DNA of 64,000 nucleotides from assembly GCF_910592395.1 (NCBI RefSeq), contig NC_088324.1, positions 16,208,953-16,272,952 on the forward strand, read 5' to 3'. Shown piece by piece: positions 22,581 through 34,124 of the stretch. Made by a program: the position numbers and the translations under genes. The notes below the pieces were generated by a model. The model did no database searches. It had not been told where the DNA came from and worked only from the letters and a program-made list of their open reading frames with translations. The stretch comes from Lineus longissimus (Eukaryota > Nemertea > Pilidiophora > Heteronemertea > Lineidae). How positions within the stretch are numbered: position 1 is the first letter of the stretch; every line of letters begins with the position of its first letter.

Positions 22581-24414
22581 CGAAAAGAAAGCTTCAGATC
22601 CGCTTGAACAGTTGGTATGTTAAAGACAAACTTTTGACTGTCATGACTGATACCAATACATGGGTGTCGGGAATATTGGAGACATTTTTCGACTGACGTG
22701 GCAGTGAAAGTGTCTCACAGTTTCTCAAACCCTCAACTTCCCGAGACTCTCACTGCCACGAGGAGCTAAGTGGGTTGCATGTTGCTGACGCAACTCAATT
22801 ATGAGCTGCTGACTTGAGTGATAAAACTGAAGAGTATTTATGAAACTGAAAGAGTATTTTTGAAGAGATGGTGGCTTATGGATTTGGCAGAGTTATGTTC
22901 TGACGACTAAAGCACTTATCTTTTCTTGCATGCAAACACCAGTGATACCTTAGCGAGGAAATGGTTGACAGGCATGACTGGCAATACGACACCAAGGGAA
23001 TAGCATCAATTGCTTGGGTGTCAGCCCTGATAGATGATAAGTCTTGAGACGCGTCTTCCAGGGCATATCAGAAATGCATCGACACCATAGTTGGTTTGTT
23101 TGACTGTTGGGAAATGAATCTGACAACTATGACTAGTAACACCCTCTTGAGGGAATAAGATCATTTGGTTGCGTGTTGAGAGTTTGATGGTGTGAACGTT
23201 ACTTTGAGCTGTATGTAGCATTGGGACCATTGTTTGTACATCCGGAGCTGGGAGAGTTTGGCCCCTGACGTCCAACCATGGCATCAGGGATGAAAGTCTA
23301 AGTCTTGGTTCTACAGGTTTGTCAGGTTGTTAAAGTCGTCCTTCCTTTTGGCATCTAAGTTAGCCTTCATCTAGGTGACGACATCAACCAACATGTAGGC
23401 ATCTAAGTGGGCCCACTGGATTGTGCGAGTATAGGCACTATCTCTGTCCTATGATCCCTCTTTGAGACACTCGTCTACTGACTTCCTTTGAAAACGTTGT
23501 GCTGACTTCTGATAAACATGGAAAACAGCTCAAAGAAGCTGGTAAGGTAATGCGAGGGAAATTGCTGAACCATCAGGAAAACGTGAACTCAAAGAGATCT
23601 GCTGTTTATAATGAGGCAAGCCCAAAGAGTAAGAAGTCTTGGATCAATGGTGATCATTCATCAGAGGCAAAATGGAGATGTCATAGTTCAGAAGAAGAGG
23701 TTGAGTCAAGATGATTGGATGAGATTTCTATCATTCTCAATTCTGCTGTGATTGGGTGATTTTGAGATTCACATGAGTATGGAGTGATGAACTCTCTAAT
23801 GATGTTGACCAGGAGGGTTGAACTTTTGACTTAGTTTGGAGGTAAAGGCTCATTGCGGCTGTATGGGTTCCTAGTGTTTCTTACCGAAATTGGCTGAAAT
23901 GTTGATAAATTACTAAAGTGGCTGTATGGAGAACACATAATGTTCATTTCTTGACCAAATCTTCACTTTTATTCGGAGTAAGGAAGGTTTATTGAACCTA
24001 TGAGAAGGAAAGTTTTTTCTTCTTTCATGGGACAGATAGATTCCTTATTCTTTTCATTCTGATGGAATCATACAAAAATAAACAATAGAAGTGAACAACC
24101 TAAAAACACAACATCCTGGTCAGACTAAAAAACATGTGCCCATGATCCCCTCATGGACTGAGGTGAAAATATGTTGTCTTGATGATAAAAACATATGTTG
24201 CCGTGACGACCAAGAGCGAAAGCAGACGCTTGAACCCTCGCCTCGCATTTCTTATATCTGTCCGCGTCGCAAACAAATTAATAAAGTAACATCGAAGATT
24301 GGCATTATTATGAGACAATACTGGTATTAGACGCGATAAAAAGTAGGGAGTGCTCTTGCCGTTACACTCTACAGGGAACTTTTTTTTGTTGCAATGAAGA
24401 GTTGACGGTCAACA
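22581..24414. other. Non-coding stretch, nothing recognised
   Basis: Open frames are short and unremarkable, and no RNA gene or repeat family stands out. The sequence is ordinary intergenic or intronic DNA of average composition. Confidence 0.35.
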
Positions 24415-24423
24415 AAACAGTTA

Positions 24424-26003
24424 GGTATAGTCATCCATCAGTGTTGTACAATAGACAGGCAGGATAAACAGTGAGGTATTGTCATCCATCAGTGTTGTAC
24501 AATAGACAGGCAGGATAAACAGTGAGGTATTGTCATCCATCAGTGTTGTACAATAGACAGGCAGGATAAACAGTGAGGTATTGTCATCCATCAGTGTTGG
24601 ACAATAGACAGACAGGATAAACAGTGAGGTATTGTCATCCATCAGCGTTGGACAATAGACAGACAGGATAAACAGTGAGGTATTGTCATCCATCAGTGTT
24701 GTACAATAGACAGGCAGGATAAACAGTGAGGTATTGTCATCCATCAGTGTTGTACAATAGACAGGCAGGATAAACAGTGAGGTATTGTCATCCATCAGTG
24801 TTGTACAATAGACAGGCAGGATAAACAGTGAGGTATTGTCATCCATCAGTGTTGTACAATAGACAGGCAGGATAAACAGTGAGGTATTGTCATCCATCAG
24901 TGTTGGACAATAGACAGACAGGATAAACGGTGAGGTATTGTCATCCATCAGTGTTGGACAATAGACAGGCAGGATAAACAGTTAGGTTTTGTCATCCATC
25001 AGTGTTGTACAATAGACAGACAGGATAAACAGTGAGGTATTGTCATCCATCAGTGTTGGACAATAGACAGGCAGGATAAACAGTGAGGTATTGTCATCCA
25101 TCAGTGTTGTACAATAGACAGGCAGGATAAACAGTGAGGTATTGTCATCCATCAGTGTTGTACAATAGACAGGCAGGATAAACAGTAAGGTATTGTCATC
25201 CATCAGTGTTGTACAATAGACAGGCAGGATAAACAGTGAGGTATTGTCATCCATCAGTGTTGGACAATAGACAGGCAGGATAAACAGTTAGGTATTGTCA
25301 TCCATCAGTGTTGGACAATAGACAGACAGGATAAACAGTGAGGTATTGTCATCCATCAGTGTTGGACAATAGACAGGCAGGATAAACAGTGAGGTATTGT
25401 CATCCATCAGTGTTGTACAATAGACAGGCAGGATAAACAGTTAGGTATTGTCATCCATCAGTGTTGGACAATAGACAGGCAGGATAAACAGTAAGGTATT
25501 GTCATCCATCAGTGTTGTACAATAGACAGGCAGGATAAACAGTGAGGTATTGTCATCCATCAGTGTTGTACAATAGACAGGCAGGATAAACAGTAAGGTA
25601 TTGTCATCCATCAGTGTTGTACAATAGACAGGCAGGATAAACAGTGAGGTATTGTCATCCATCAGTGTTGGACAATAGACAGGCAGGATAAACAGTTAGG
25701 TATTGTCATCCATCAGTGTTGGACAATAGACAGACAGGATAAACAGTGAGGTATTGTCATCCATCAGTGTTGGACAATAGACAGGCAGGATAAACAGTGA
25801 GGTATTGTCATCCATCAGTGTTGTACAATAGACAGGCAGGATAAACAGTGAGGTATTGTCATCCATCAGTGTTGGACAATAGACAGGCAGGATAAACAGT
25901 GAGGTATTGTCATCCATCAGTGTTGTACAATAGACAGGCAGGATAAACAGTGAGGTATTGTCATCCATCAGTGTTGGACAATAGACAGGCAGGATAAACA
26001 GTG
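24424..26003. repeat. 51-bp minisatellite, about 31 copies
   Basis: The unit starts GGTATTGTCATCCATCAGTG and ends GGCAGGATAAACAGTGA, with period 51. The main variants are TTGTAC/TTGGAC, AGGCAGG/AGACAGG and GTGAGG/GTTAGG/GTAAGG. The GTTAGG variants put a stop (TAA) in the reverse frame that otherwise reads MDDNTSLFILPVYCTTL, so that frame breaks several times and is not a gene. A block of about 300 bp is repeated at +408 bp, which is eight units. Confidence 0.97.
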
Positions 26004-27620
26004 GCCAGTAGGGACTTTACCAAATGTTGTGGTGGTAAACTGAATCTTGTTGATAATCTTAGATAGTGTTAAAACCTGATGTTTCTTCAACTCCCTATTC
26101 ATTCCTGTTTCCAACCTTTCTCTTCACCACATGATGTCTCCATCATCGTAATCAACCTTTTTCTATCAGAACTAGTACGAGCCACAATGTACCAGCTAGC
26201 AGGGATAAAAAGTCGACCAACTGCTGTTGATTCTTCCACTCACATGTCAGCGCCAACATTGCTCCTTCTAAAAAAGTTGACGCTATTGTAATATAGATTT
26301 TTATCGGAACAATTGGGCAAAGCCAGCATTGCTTTGTGCAGTAATCGCCGTGGATGAGCCTGGTAAGCCGGTCACATGGGAGTAACCAAATCATCCTGCT
26401 CGGAGAATTCCCCATTCTCCTCTCAATTTTCTCTGCATGCTCAGGTTATTTGGAGTAAAAAAGTCTTTTCTTGTCATTTGCCACCAGTCTTGCTCTGGTT
26501 TTCAGCCCTGACTTGATGAATAGTTATACTTTGGAGGAAAACTCTCAAATATTCTTATCTCTTGGTATCATTCTGCCCTCAGGATTCCCCTGTGTTGTGA
26601 AGTAAGAGTAGTAAAAAACCTAGTTTTTCTGCATCATTCCGTGCTTGAGCTGGCCGGTATGTCAGACTCATTCGACTGACTAAATCAGTGACAGACAGCT
26701 AAAAACCCTGCAAATTCATATGTTTCGGCATCGTTGTTCACTCAAGTCGCGGCATTTGTGATTGATTTGATCCGAGATAGTCCTTAAAAAATGGACATCT
26801 TTAACCTGTGGGGTGATCTCACAAGATAAGTGCATGACGTGCATGCATTGGTGTAAAAACGACAATCTCTGATCTTCCGACATTGTTCAGCACTCGAGTT
26901 GCGCGGTATAAATAGCAATATGTCAGATTGACTTCATCAATGACAGGGGGTAAAAAATAGAAAAATGTTCTTCCCGCATTCCTCCCTTGTGAGGTGATGT
27001 TTGAAAATAATCCCATGGTTTGTCATCGTTCTGGAACATTCAACCATTCTCATTGACTCTAGCTGTGATAGATCATAAAAAATCCAAAAAAATGTCTGAA
27101 TCCTGCTTTTCTCCCCTTTGAGCCGATGTTACAGGTTTCATCTCCTATTGAAGACATTCTTTAACGTTGAGATAAAAGTTTTTGCACTGCCGACCCAATC
27201 ATCCAGCTCAAAGGGCGGATCATTATACCCACGAGTCAGGTCGGAGAAGATTTGTCGATAATCATCATCATTTTATAAGAGTATCGGAAAGATGAGGAGC
27301 GGCGATGCTGGATCACTTTCTATAGATCATTGGGCTTTGCAGGGACAGATCTAGAAATTGTGATGATTTACTCGAGAATCATATCTAGAACTTATTGACT
27401 GGGGTTATGCAGCTTTTGAGTGAGCTCATCAGAGACACATTGATTGTGTTGGTCAATGAGGAGTTCTGGCAGATGAATCTTATCTGTGAGGGCTGGTTGA
27501 TGCTGGATGAGTAGACAAAGATAAGGCGAGACTTTTTTATACCTTGGATAGCTACCCACCGCTAGGCGATTAACTTTTGTCATTTAGCAAGCCTTCCGAA
27601 CTCAAAATTGCCGAAAACCG

Positions 27621-27905
27621 AAGTTCAAAAAATATTTTTTCACTGTTTTTTTTGTTTTCTGCTCCAAATGACCCAAAATCATCAGTCCCAAAACTTTTTT
27701 GAAAATTTTTCAAAATTTTGACTTTTTTCTTCTAACCCTTGAGGACCCCAACCTTGAAAAAAATTTTAAGTACAAAAAATTTTTTTCACTGTTTTTTTGT
27801 TTTTTGCTCCAAATGACCCAAAATCATCAGTCCCAAAACTTTTTTGAAAATTTTTCAAAATGTTGACTTTTTTCTTCTAACCCTTATAGCCTAACCTGGA
27901 AAAAA
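27621..27905 (-). repeat. Dispersed A/T-rich satellite, two monomers
   Basis: Two adjacent monomers of about 145 bp, minus orientation. Each contains GCTCCAAATGACCCAAAATC followed by ATCAGTCCCAAAACTTTTTT and a TTCTAACCCTT block. The same monomer, in the + orientation, forms the array at 38405-39075. Confidence 0.85.
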
Positions 27906-30107
27906 ATGGACGTGTCTTTAACTGTGGTGTTAACATTGTGAAAATTGGTTCCTTACCAACTGCTCTCAGTCTCCTAATGATGCTATGAATTGAGTGTGGC
28001 CTCCCATGATGTTACCCCTTCCCAATTATATGAACGTTTCTGCCTGTAATCATACTGATAAATGATGGTTATTCCATGATACATGCGACTCTGCGTGTTC
28101 CTTAATGAATTGCTAACTTGGGGGTACCGGTATCAGTGTCCCGATTCATTGCCCGGGATGCATCCAGCGTACAATGCCTGAGATTGCATGATTTATTGGG
28201 GTGATTTGTCTGTGGTTGCTAATGATGCGTTCCTTTTCATTGAAGTTGGCATGCTCAATGTGCCTATCTCCCTGAACAAAGAAACTGGTTTGCTGTGACT
28301 TCAACTGAAGTTAGAAAATGGTAGAATGAGTTTATATAAAGCATTCATGATTAGCTCCAACTCTTAGCATATGGATAATGGTTGACAGTTTGATTTGTGT
28401 GTTCATCATGATGGCTTCTTGCCAGTTTCAATGTGTCATCAGCTAGACCTCGCCTCTAAGCATTCCGTCTAACTTTGCAGCCGAGTGTGTATCGACGTGT
28501 CTTAAACTGTTGTGTTACATTGTGAAATTCCACTCGACTTGAAAGTTTGCCTTGATCACGCGAGCTTGCCTGATACTAACTGATTCATCAGTGCTACTTG
28601 TCATTTTGTTCACCCTGGTGTAAAAACATGTTTATCTACAAGTAAACTGTGTTGAAAAGAGCTGTAAAATGACATTGAAATGTGATGGTGGTATTACTCT
28701 TGATATACAGTTATTGACTTACCATGCGGCTCTCTTTTTGGGGAACCAACATGTACATGTACTACTAGCGAATCTATACTCTATGCTAGTCTGATCAGTA
28801 AAAACTGGGCAAACCTGATTGGTAAAAAACATGCGTTTCCATGGACATTGAAGTTGCTAGTGGAAACAGACACATGTGGAAACTGACATGTGGCATTTTT
28901 CTCTCAAAATTGATCGATTGCAAAACTTTGTGCCATCGAGAGACTTTCCATGTTCATTAGACACGATTGACATCACTACTGTACGGGCAGATTCATTTGG
29001 CAGATCAGTCAATGGAGAAGAGGGGTTTTTCTGGTAGTAGTTGAGTGTTTTTGTGTGATATGAGCTGGTGTCTGTTGATATGCTGAAAGTGAAGAAAAAT
29101 AGATTGGTTTAATGAAGTGCATACTGGGTGTTATACAAAGATAATCATATAGAATTTAAAACCATTCAGTCTTCAAATAATGACATAGCACTTTGATTAA
29201 GTTGATTTCTTTACCGTCACAGCCCTCGCTTCTGGTTGAAATTCTTGAGAAGTATGTTCTCTCTCTATTTCAAGTTTGATGAAGATTGTAAAGACTCCAG
29301 CAAAGTCCTTGAACTAGACAGCCCTTATTTCTTGCTCTATTACTGGTAGATGGTTTATTTTAGAGAAACGTCCACTCTGGCTGATGAAGTGATGTTGTCA
29401 CTGCCGCTGAGACTACAGTAATACAAGGATCAGTCTTTGATTTCTGATTCTCAATTTATTCTTCAATTGTAATTGAATCTGTGTTGGTTGTGAGCTACAT
29501 GGCTTAGCTGTGCTGAAGTTGGCCGGTCAATACATTGTTTCACTTCGTTGTGCCATTGGACCTATGATGAAGTGAAATTCCAAGAATTCAAGTTAATGAC
29601 GTGAAGCTCTGTAAAGTTGTAGAGAAGTTTACCCTAACCCACCTTTCCAAAAGGGAGTGTGTCTATCGAAGCTAAAACCTCCTCTACAAGTTGCGACTAA
29701 TTCAATATTCCACCATTCACCCATCCTTTTGCTTGAGAGCGCATTAATTTTGTTGCTGAATTGATTTTCACTGCTGCCTTTTGTTGAACACGACAACTGC
29801 AAATTGAATCATGAAATGAGGCCCTGTGAGAATGACACTTGGGGCCAAACAGTGACATTCGCGATTCTGGTTGCCAATCTAATGGTTTTTAGAAGGTTTA
29901 TCCATTTAGTTAGCAGTTGAAATGGCAACTTATGAGCAAAAGGGGTGGGGTTTCAGCTTTTAGTAAAGCACTGAGATACCGGAGAGCGGAGCGTGCTGTG
30001 ATTAGGTGCCTGCATTGGTCAAAGCTACATCCTGCAACGAATATCTAATCAGAAAATTCTGCCAACCGTAATACTTCAACTGAAAAACATTGGCATAGGA
30101 AAACATT

Positions 30108-30318
30108 TTTGAGTCCAAATATTTTTTTCACTTAATTTTTTTCTGCTCAAAATGAAGAAACCTCATCAGCCCCAAAAAAATTTTGGCTTTGAAAGGTTTG
30201 AACTTATAAAAAATTCAACTCTGAAAGATGAAAAAATCCAAATATTTTTTCACTTGTTTTTTTCTGCTCAAATTGAAGAAACATCATCAGTCCCAGAAAT
30301 TATTTGACTTGAAAAATA
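30108..30318 (-). repeat. Dispersed A/T-rich satellite, two diverged monomers
   Basis: Two degenerate monomers, minus orientation, carry CACT-T-rich-CTGCTCAAA-TGAAGAAA and CATCAG-CCC-AAA. They are closest to the copy at 59434-59518, where GAGCAG precedes an A-run and CAGTGAAAAAAA. Confidence 0.7.
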
Positions 30319-31578
30319 TTTTAGATTCAGATGGTGTGATCTCTGTTCTAATGTACGACATGTGTTTGGTGGATGTTGGCTCTGGCTGCACATCCCTGGA
30401 GGTTTACTATTGCAATGATAATGAGATGGAACATTTTAAATGGGGTCCCACCGGTGTTGTCGAGACTGTTATTTGAATAAGCTTTAAGTAACATTGCCAA
30501 TGCCGGGCACAGAGTCGGAGATGGCATTATTCTCGATTCTGTAAAGAAGTATGGATTTGAGAGATATGGAACAGTGAATTCCTTAACAGGAGACATCTGC
30601 TCATTCACTGAAGCTTCAGAACTTGGTATGAGAAGGTAGTATGTATAGAATGTGATTGGAGCATGTCTTCCCCTGATCCATCCTGACGTCTCCAGGGACA
30701 CACAGTCAAGGAGAGGGCCATGGCACATTCAACCTGTAATCCTGGTTTGTGACTGCTAGAATTTATGGCCACTACCTTCATGTCTCAGGAGGCCAGATTA
30801 TTTCTGTCCTGTTGAACATGGAAGCCACTCGACTCATTGCAGCTGACAGGTAGCCAATACGTAATTGACTAACACCACCAGAAATTGACTATAAAACTGG
30901 CTAATGTCACGAATTATGGGACCAATGACCACATGGTTGTGTTAGTAATCATCCCATATGTATCACAGTGCTTGTATTGACACTTACGTTAACAAGTCTA
31001 TGATGGTAGCATCTTGTAGACAGCTATATTAGGTAATACGGTGATATATGGGAAGGTTATATTGGGGAAATGCAGGGTTGTAACTTCTAGAGCTGCAGCT
31101 GTAAATTCTAATAATTTCTTCAAAATTGGTTTGCCTTTCTGCAGAATCAACTAGGAGGTAATTGGTCCCATGTTGGTAACTTGTCCCAGCAAAATCCTCA
31201 GGATAATGAGCGCTGGTGGTTGCCGGCCTGGCAGTGATATAGTGCCGCTTAAGATTTATTCGAGGGCTCTAAATTGTTGACACACATATCTGAAAATAAT
31301 TGTCATAAAATTGAAGCTATTTCGACTAACTAATCGCATGACAAATACGAACCTGGCGAATTTCCATCAATAACCGGCAAATCAGTTTCAGCAAATGAAA
31401 ATTGGCATTAGATTTAGTCAGCCAACCAGTTTGCTACTCAGGGATCGTGAAATGACAAATTAGGGCTCGCCGTGTCACCGGAAAGTAAACTTATTTAATC
31501 TGGGGAAGGTGGCCAATTTTGCAAGGTAATAGAGCCTTAATGGAGTGTTGGTGTTGATATGTGGATGTGGGAGATGCT

Positions 31579-31674
31579 ATATTACGGTGGTTTAAGAGAG
31601 TATTAGGCTGACCTTAGTAAGCAGTGATATTACGGTGGTTTAAGAGAGTATTAGGCTGACCTTAGTAAGCAGTG
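31579..31674. repeat. 48-bp tandem duplication
   Basis: Two identical units begin ATATTACGGTGGTTTAAGAG at 31579 and 31627. Confidence 0.9.
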
Positions 31675-32989
31675 ATATCTGGCTTCACTTGGATTGTTTG
31701 TTTCCTGTTCCTTGTCAGAGATAGAAAGTGGCTCCTTACATTCTGTGGTCTCATTCAATTGGACATCGCCAGCCTCTTTTGACGATAACTTGTTGTTCAA
31801 TTTAATGTGAAAATGGACAAACCCCCCTGGTTCTGTAAGTTCCTCTGTACATTGTTGTGGCATTTAACTTTGGTTTTGTTCCACGTTTTCCTCTCAGTTT
31901 GAAAGTGTTAATGATAATGACTTCATTCATGAAATCATAAAGCGAGTTTACTCCTTATCGAGATGTTCCATTTGGAATCTCATCCATGTCATTTACCAAC
32001 ACGTTAATTGGATTTTTCTGTTTTCTGCATGATTGATTGCGCAATCAAATAACAGAATTCTCCTGTGTTATTATGTGGTTCATTTTTCAGTGCCTCGTGA
32101 ACGATCAAATCGGTCGTATATCTTAGTTAACACTTGAGGTCTTTCTGCAGGCAATAGTCATTGTCGATTGGGAAATAAACGTGGGAACTCCATTTGAGAG
32201 CATTTTGAACCAGCGTAATTGATTTGTCATGTTTGTGGGTGTCCCTCGACTCGAAATGTCATCTTCTAAAGTTCTTATATTGATTTGAGTCAATAAGGGG
32301 TCATGATAAAGAACAGGTACTATGATGAGGGGTTAATTAGAAACCAGCATGAAATGGGTTGAAAATGTGATTCAGCACTTTCTCAAACCAACTCTTCAAA
32401 CACTGTGCAGCAAACTCAGTTAATGTTTAAACAGAAAAGTCAATTCAATGACTTTTATCACCAGTTTAGTGTCTAATCATTCGACTCTGTAAATAGTCAG
32501 TTTTTGTGCAGATTACAGCACAGTCGATTCAATGACTTTCTCGAATCTTGCCTTTACTTCACTATCAAGTTAATGGAATTGTTCGGTTTCTGCTTGATTT
32601 ATTTCACACTTGCGATTAAATAATGACGCCTCCGAAGTCTTCGGCACTCACGTTATTATCCGATTGGCTTTTTACTCGACTGAAGAGGAAATGATTTACG
32701 GCATTTTTAGCCAAGATTGGAAAGTTTCCTTTTACTACTTGAGAAGTAATCGTTTCCCTGCAATCACAGAAGGACAATTCTCTGGTGAATCTTCTGATGG
32801 GAGAGTAAGTTTATCTTAAAGTGGAATTAGCTTCTGTTGATAGTTTTGGGAATTTCAACTGGCTTTGATGTGTTTGATGGCCCTGCATACTACTGGTATG
32901 CCACTTTGTTTCATTCACAAGTCTTACCCATCATAGTATATGATTAAAATGGCAATTTCTTTATGATGCCTTGTCTCTTGTCGTTGCAG

Positions 32990-34124
32990 TGTTAGAACAC
33001 TCTAAGATGAACAGCAGTGTAAGGAGCTCTCATCAAGACAACTGGATCTACTTGTACAAGTGATCGGCTGCTAGCAGGGGAGTCCATCACCATCGTCATG
33101 GAGTCAGACGAGAAAGTGACAGGTGATCCCGGCGTGGTGGGGCACATCGACCCTCTCGGTGTCGAGAATCAGGCGTTTAGTGATGATGTAGCAAAGGTGG
33201 ACTCTGATGGTAGTCCTGAAAGTTCTGATCAGAATATGAATCGGAATAAGAGTGAGAAAATCCTTGATTCGGATGACGTTTTAAGGACTAAAGAACCGGC
33301 AACGTTACAGGTAGATGTAGCAGAGCGGCCGGCTACGCTGCCAATGGACGTGAGGTCGAGTTATGTCGGGAATAGTGATCTGGACTCTATGAAATATAAA
33401 GATGGGATGGCCATGTCACCGTCGTATTACATGTTGACACCAGACGAGTTGTCACTTGATGGCTCAGAGTCGCCAAGATCAGATCATTCTGGGGCCACCT
33501 TTCACCCACCACCATCAGGGCAGTTCACATTTGATGGTGATTTGTGGAAAAAAGATGGTGGTGAGCGGAGTAATGACCCGTTGACTCTGGTGGAGGAAAA
33601 ACATGGTATAGCAGGTCGTGGTGGAAACGCAACTGATGAGGCGCCCTCTGGGGGTAACGCACAATCGAGTGAATTGACTGCTGTAAGTCCAAACACGGGT
33701 CATCCATTAGCCATATATAAACAATCTGTTGAAGTTGAGATTAACCACGTCGGATCTGAAACTGCTGAGGACAAGTCTCCACGACGACGAGTCATTAAAG
33801 TTGATAGTAAAGACTGCCATTTTGGTGCACACGACACGTCCCGGGATAGTAGTCTTGACTATTCTTTAGATATCGCCGATCCTGTAGAGAATGGCAACAT
33901 GGTAAATGGTGCTGCATGTATACGCATCGGTGACGATATCTTAGAAAGTTCAACAGATCCTGATGTTCCTCGGACAACCTCATTTCAGGATGTAAACTTG
34001 ACGTTAGATCGTGAGCGTCCGTCCGTTAGTTATCGCTCCAATAGTAACTCGATGAACCAAGATTATTACCAGACGGATGTCGTCATGCTAGAGGAGATTA
34101 TTCCACGCGTTTTCAACCCAGCAG
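32990..34124 (+). CDS. TMEM268: First coding exon of the TMEM268-like gene (polar N-terminal extension)
   Basis: A pyrimidine tract and GTTGCAG end at 32989, so this exon has a spliced 5' UTR part (32990-33097) and at least one upstream non-coding exon exists somewhere. The ATG at 33098 follows an in-frame stop-containing leader and opens MESDEKVTGDPG. The exon encodes 342 residues rich in Ser, Asp, Glu and Gly with no hydrophobic segment, probably disordered and cytosolic. It contains Ser-Pro and Thr-Pro sites such as GSPES, AMSPS, TPDEL and KSPRRR. The donor is GCAG|GTAAGA at 34125. Confidence 0.85.

Larger units (their letters stand above)
26004..32989. other. Non-coding stretch before the TMEM268-like start exon
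   Basis: No recognised exon. It contains two pairs of the dispersed A/T-rich satellite (27621-27905 and 30108-30318) and a 48-bp tandem duplication at 31579-31674. The remainder shows no protein or RNA signal. At least part is probably first intron, because the TMEM268-like coding exon is preceded by an acceptor and not by an obvious promoter. Confidence 0.4.

Noticed and set aside
24421-25968. Reverse frames encoding a 17-residue repeat (MDDNTSLFILPVYCTTL)
   Set aside because: The frame is broken several times by GTTAGG variants that read as stop codons, and no start or splice context exists.
24424-26003. CRISPR-like repeat array
   Set aside because: Units are contiguous with no unique spacers, the genome is animal and no cas genes are present. 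The same reasoning applies to the other arrays.
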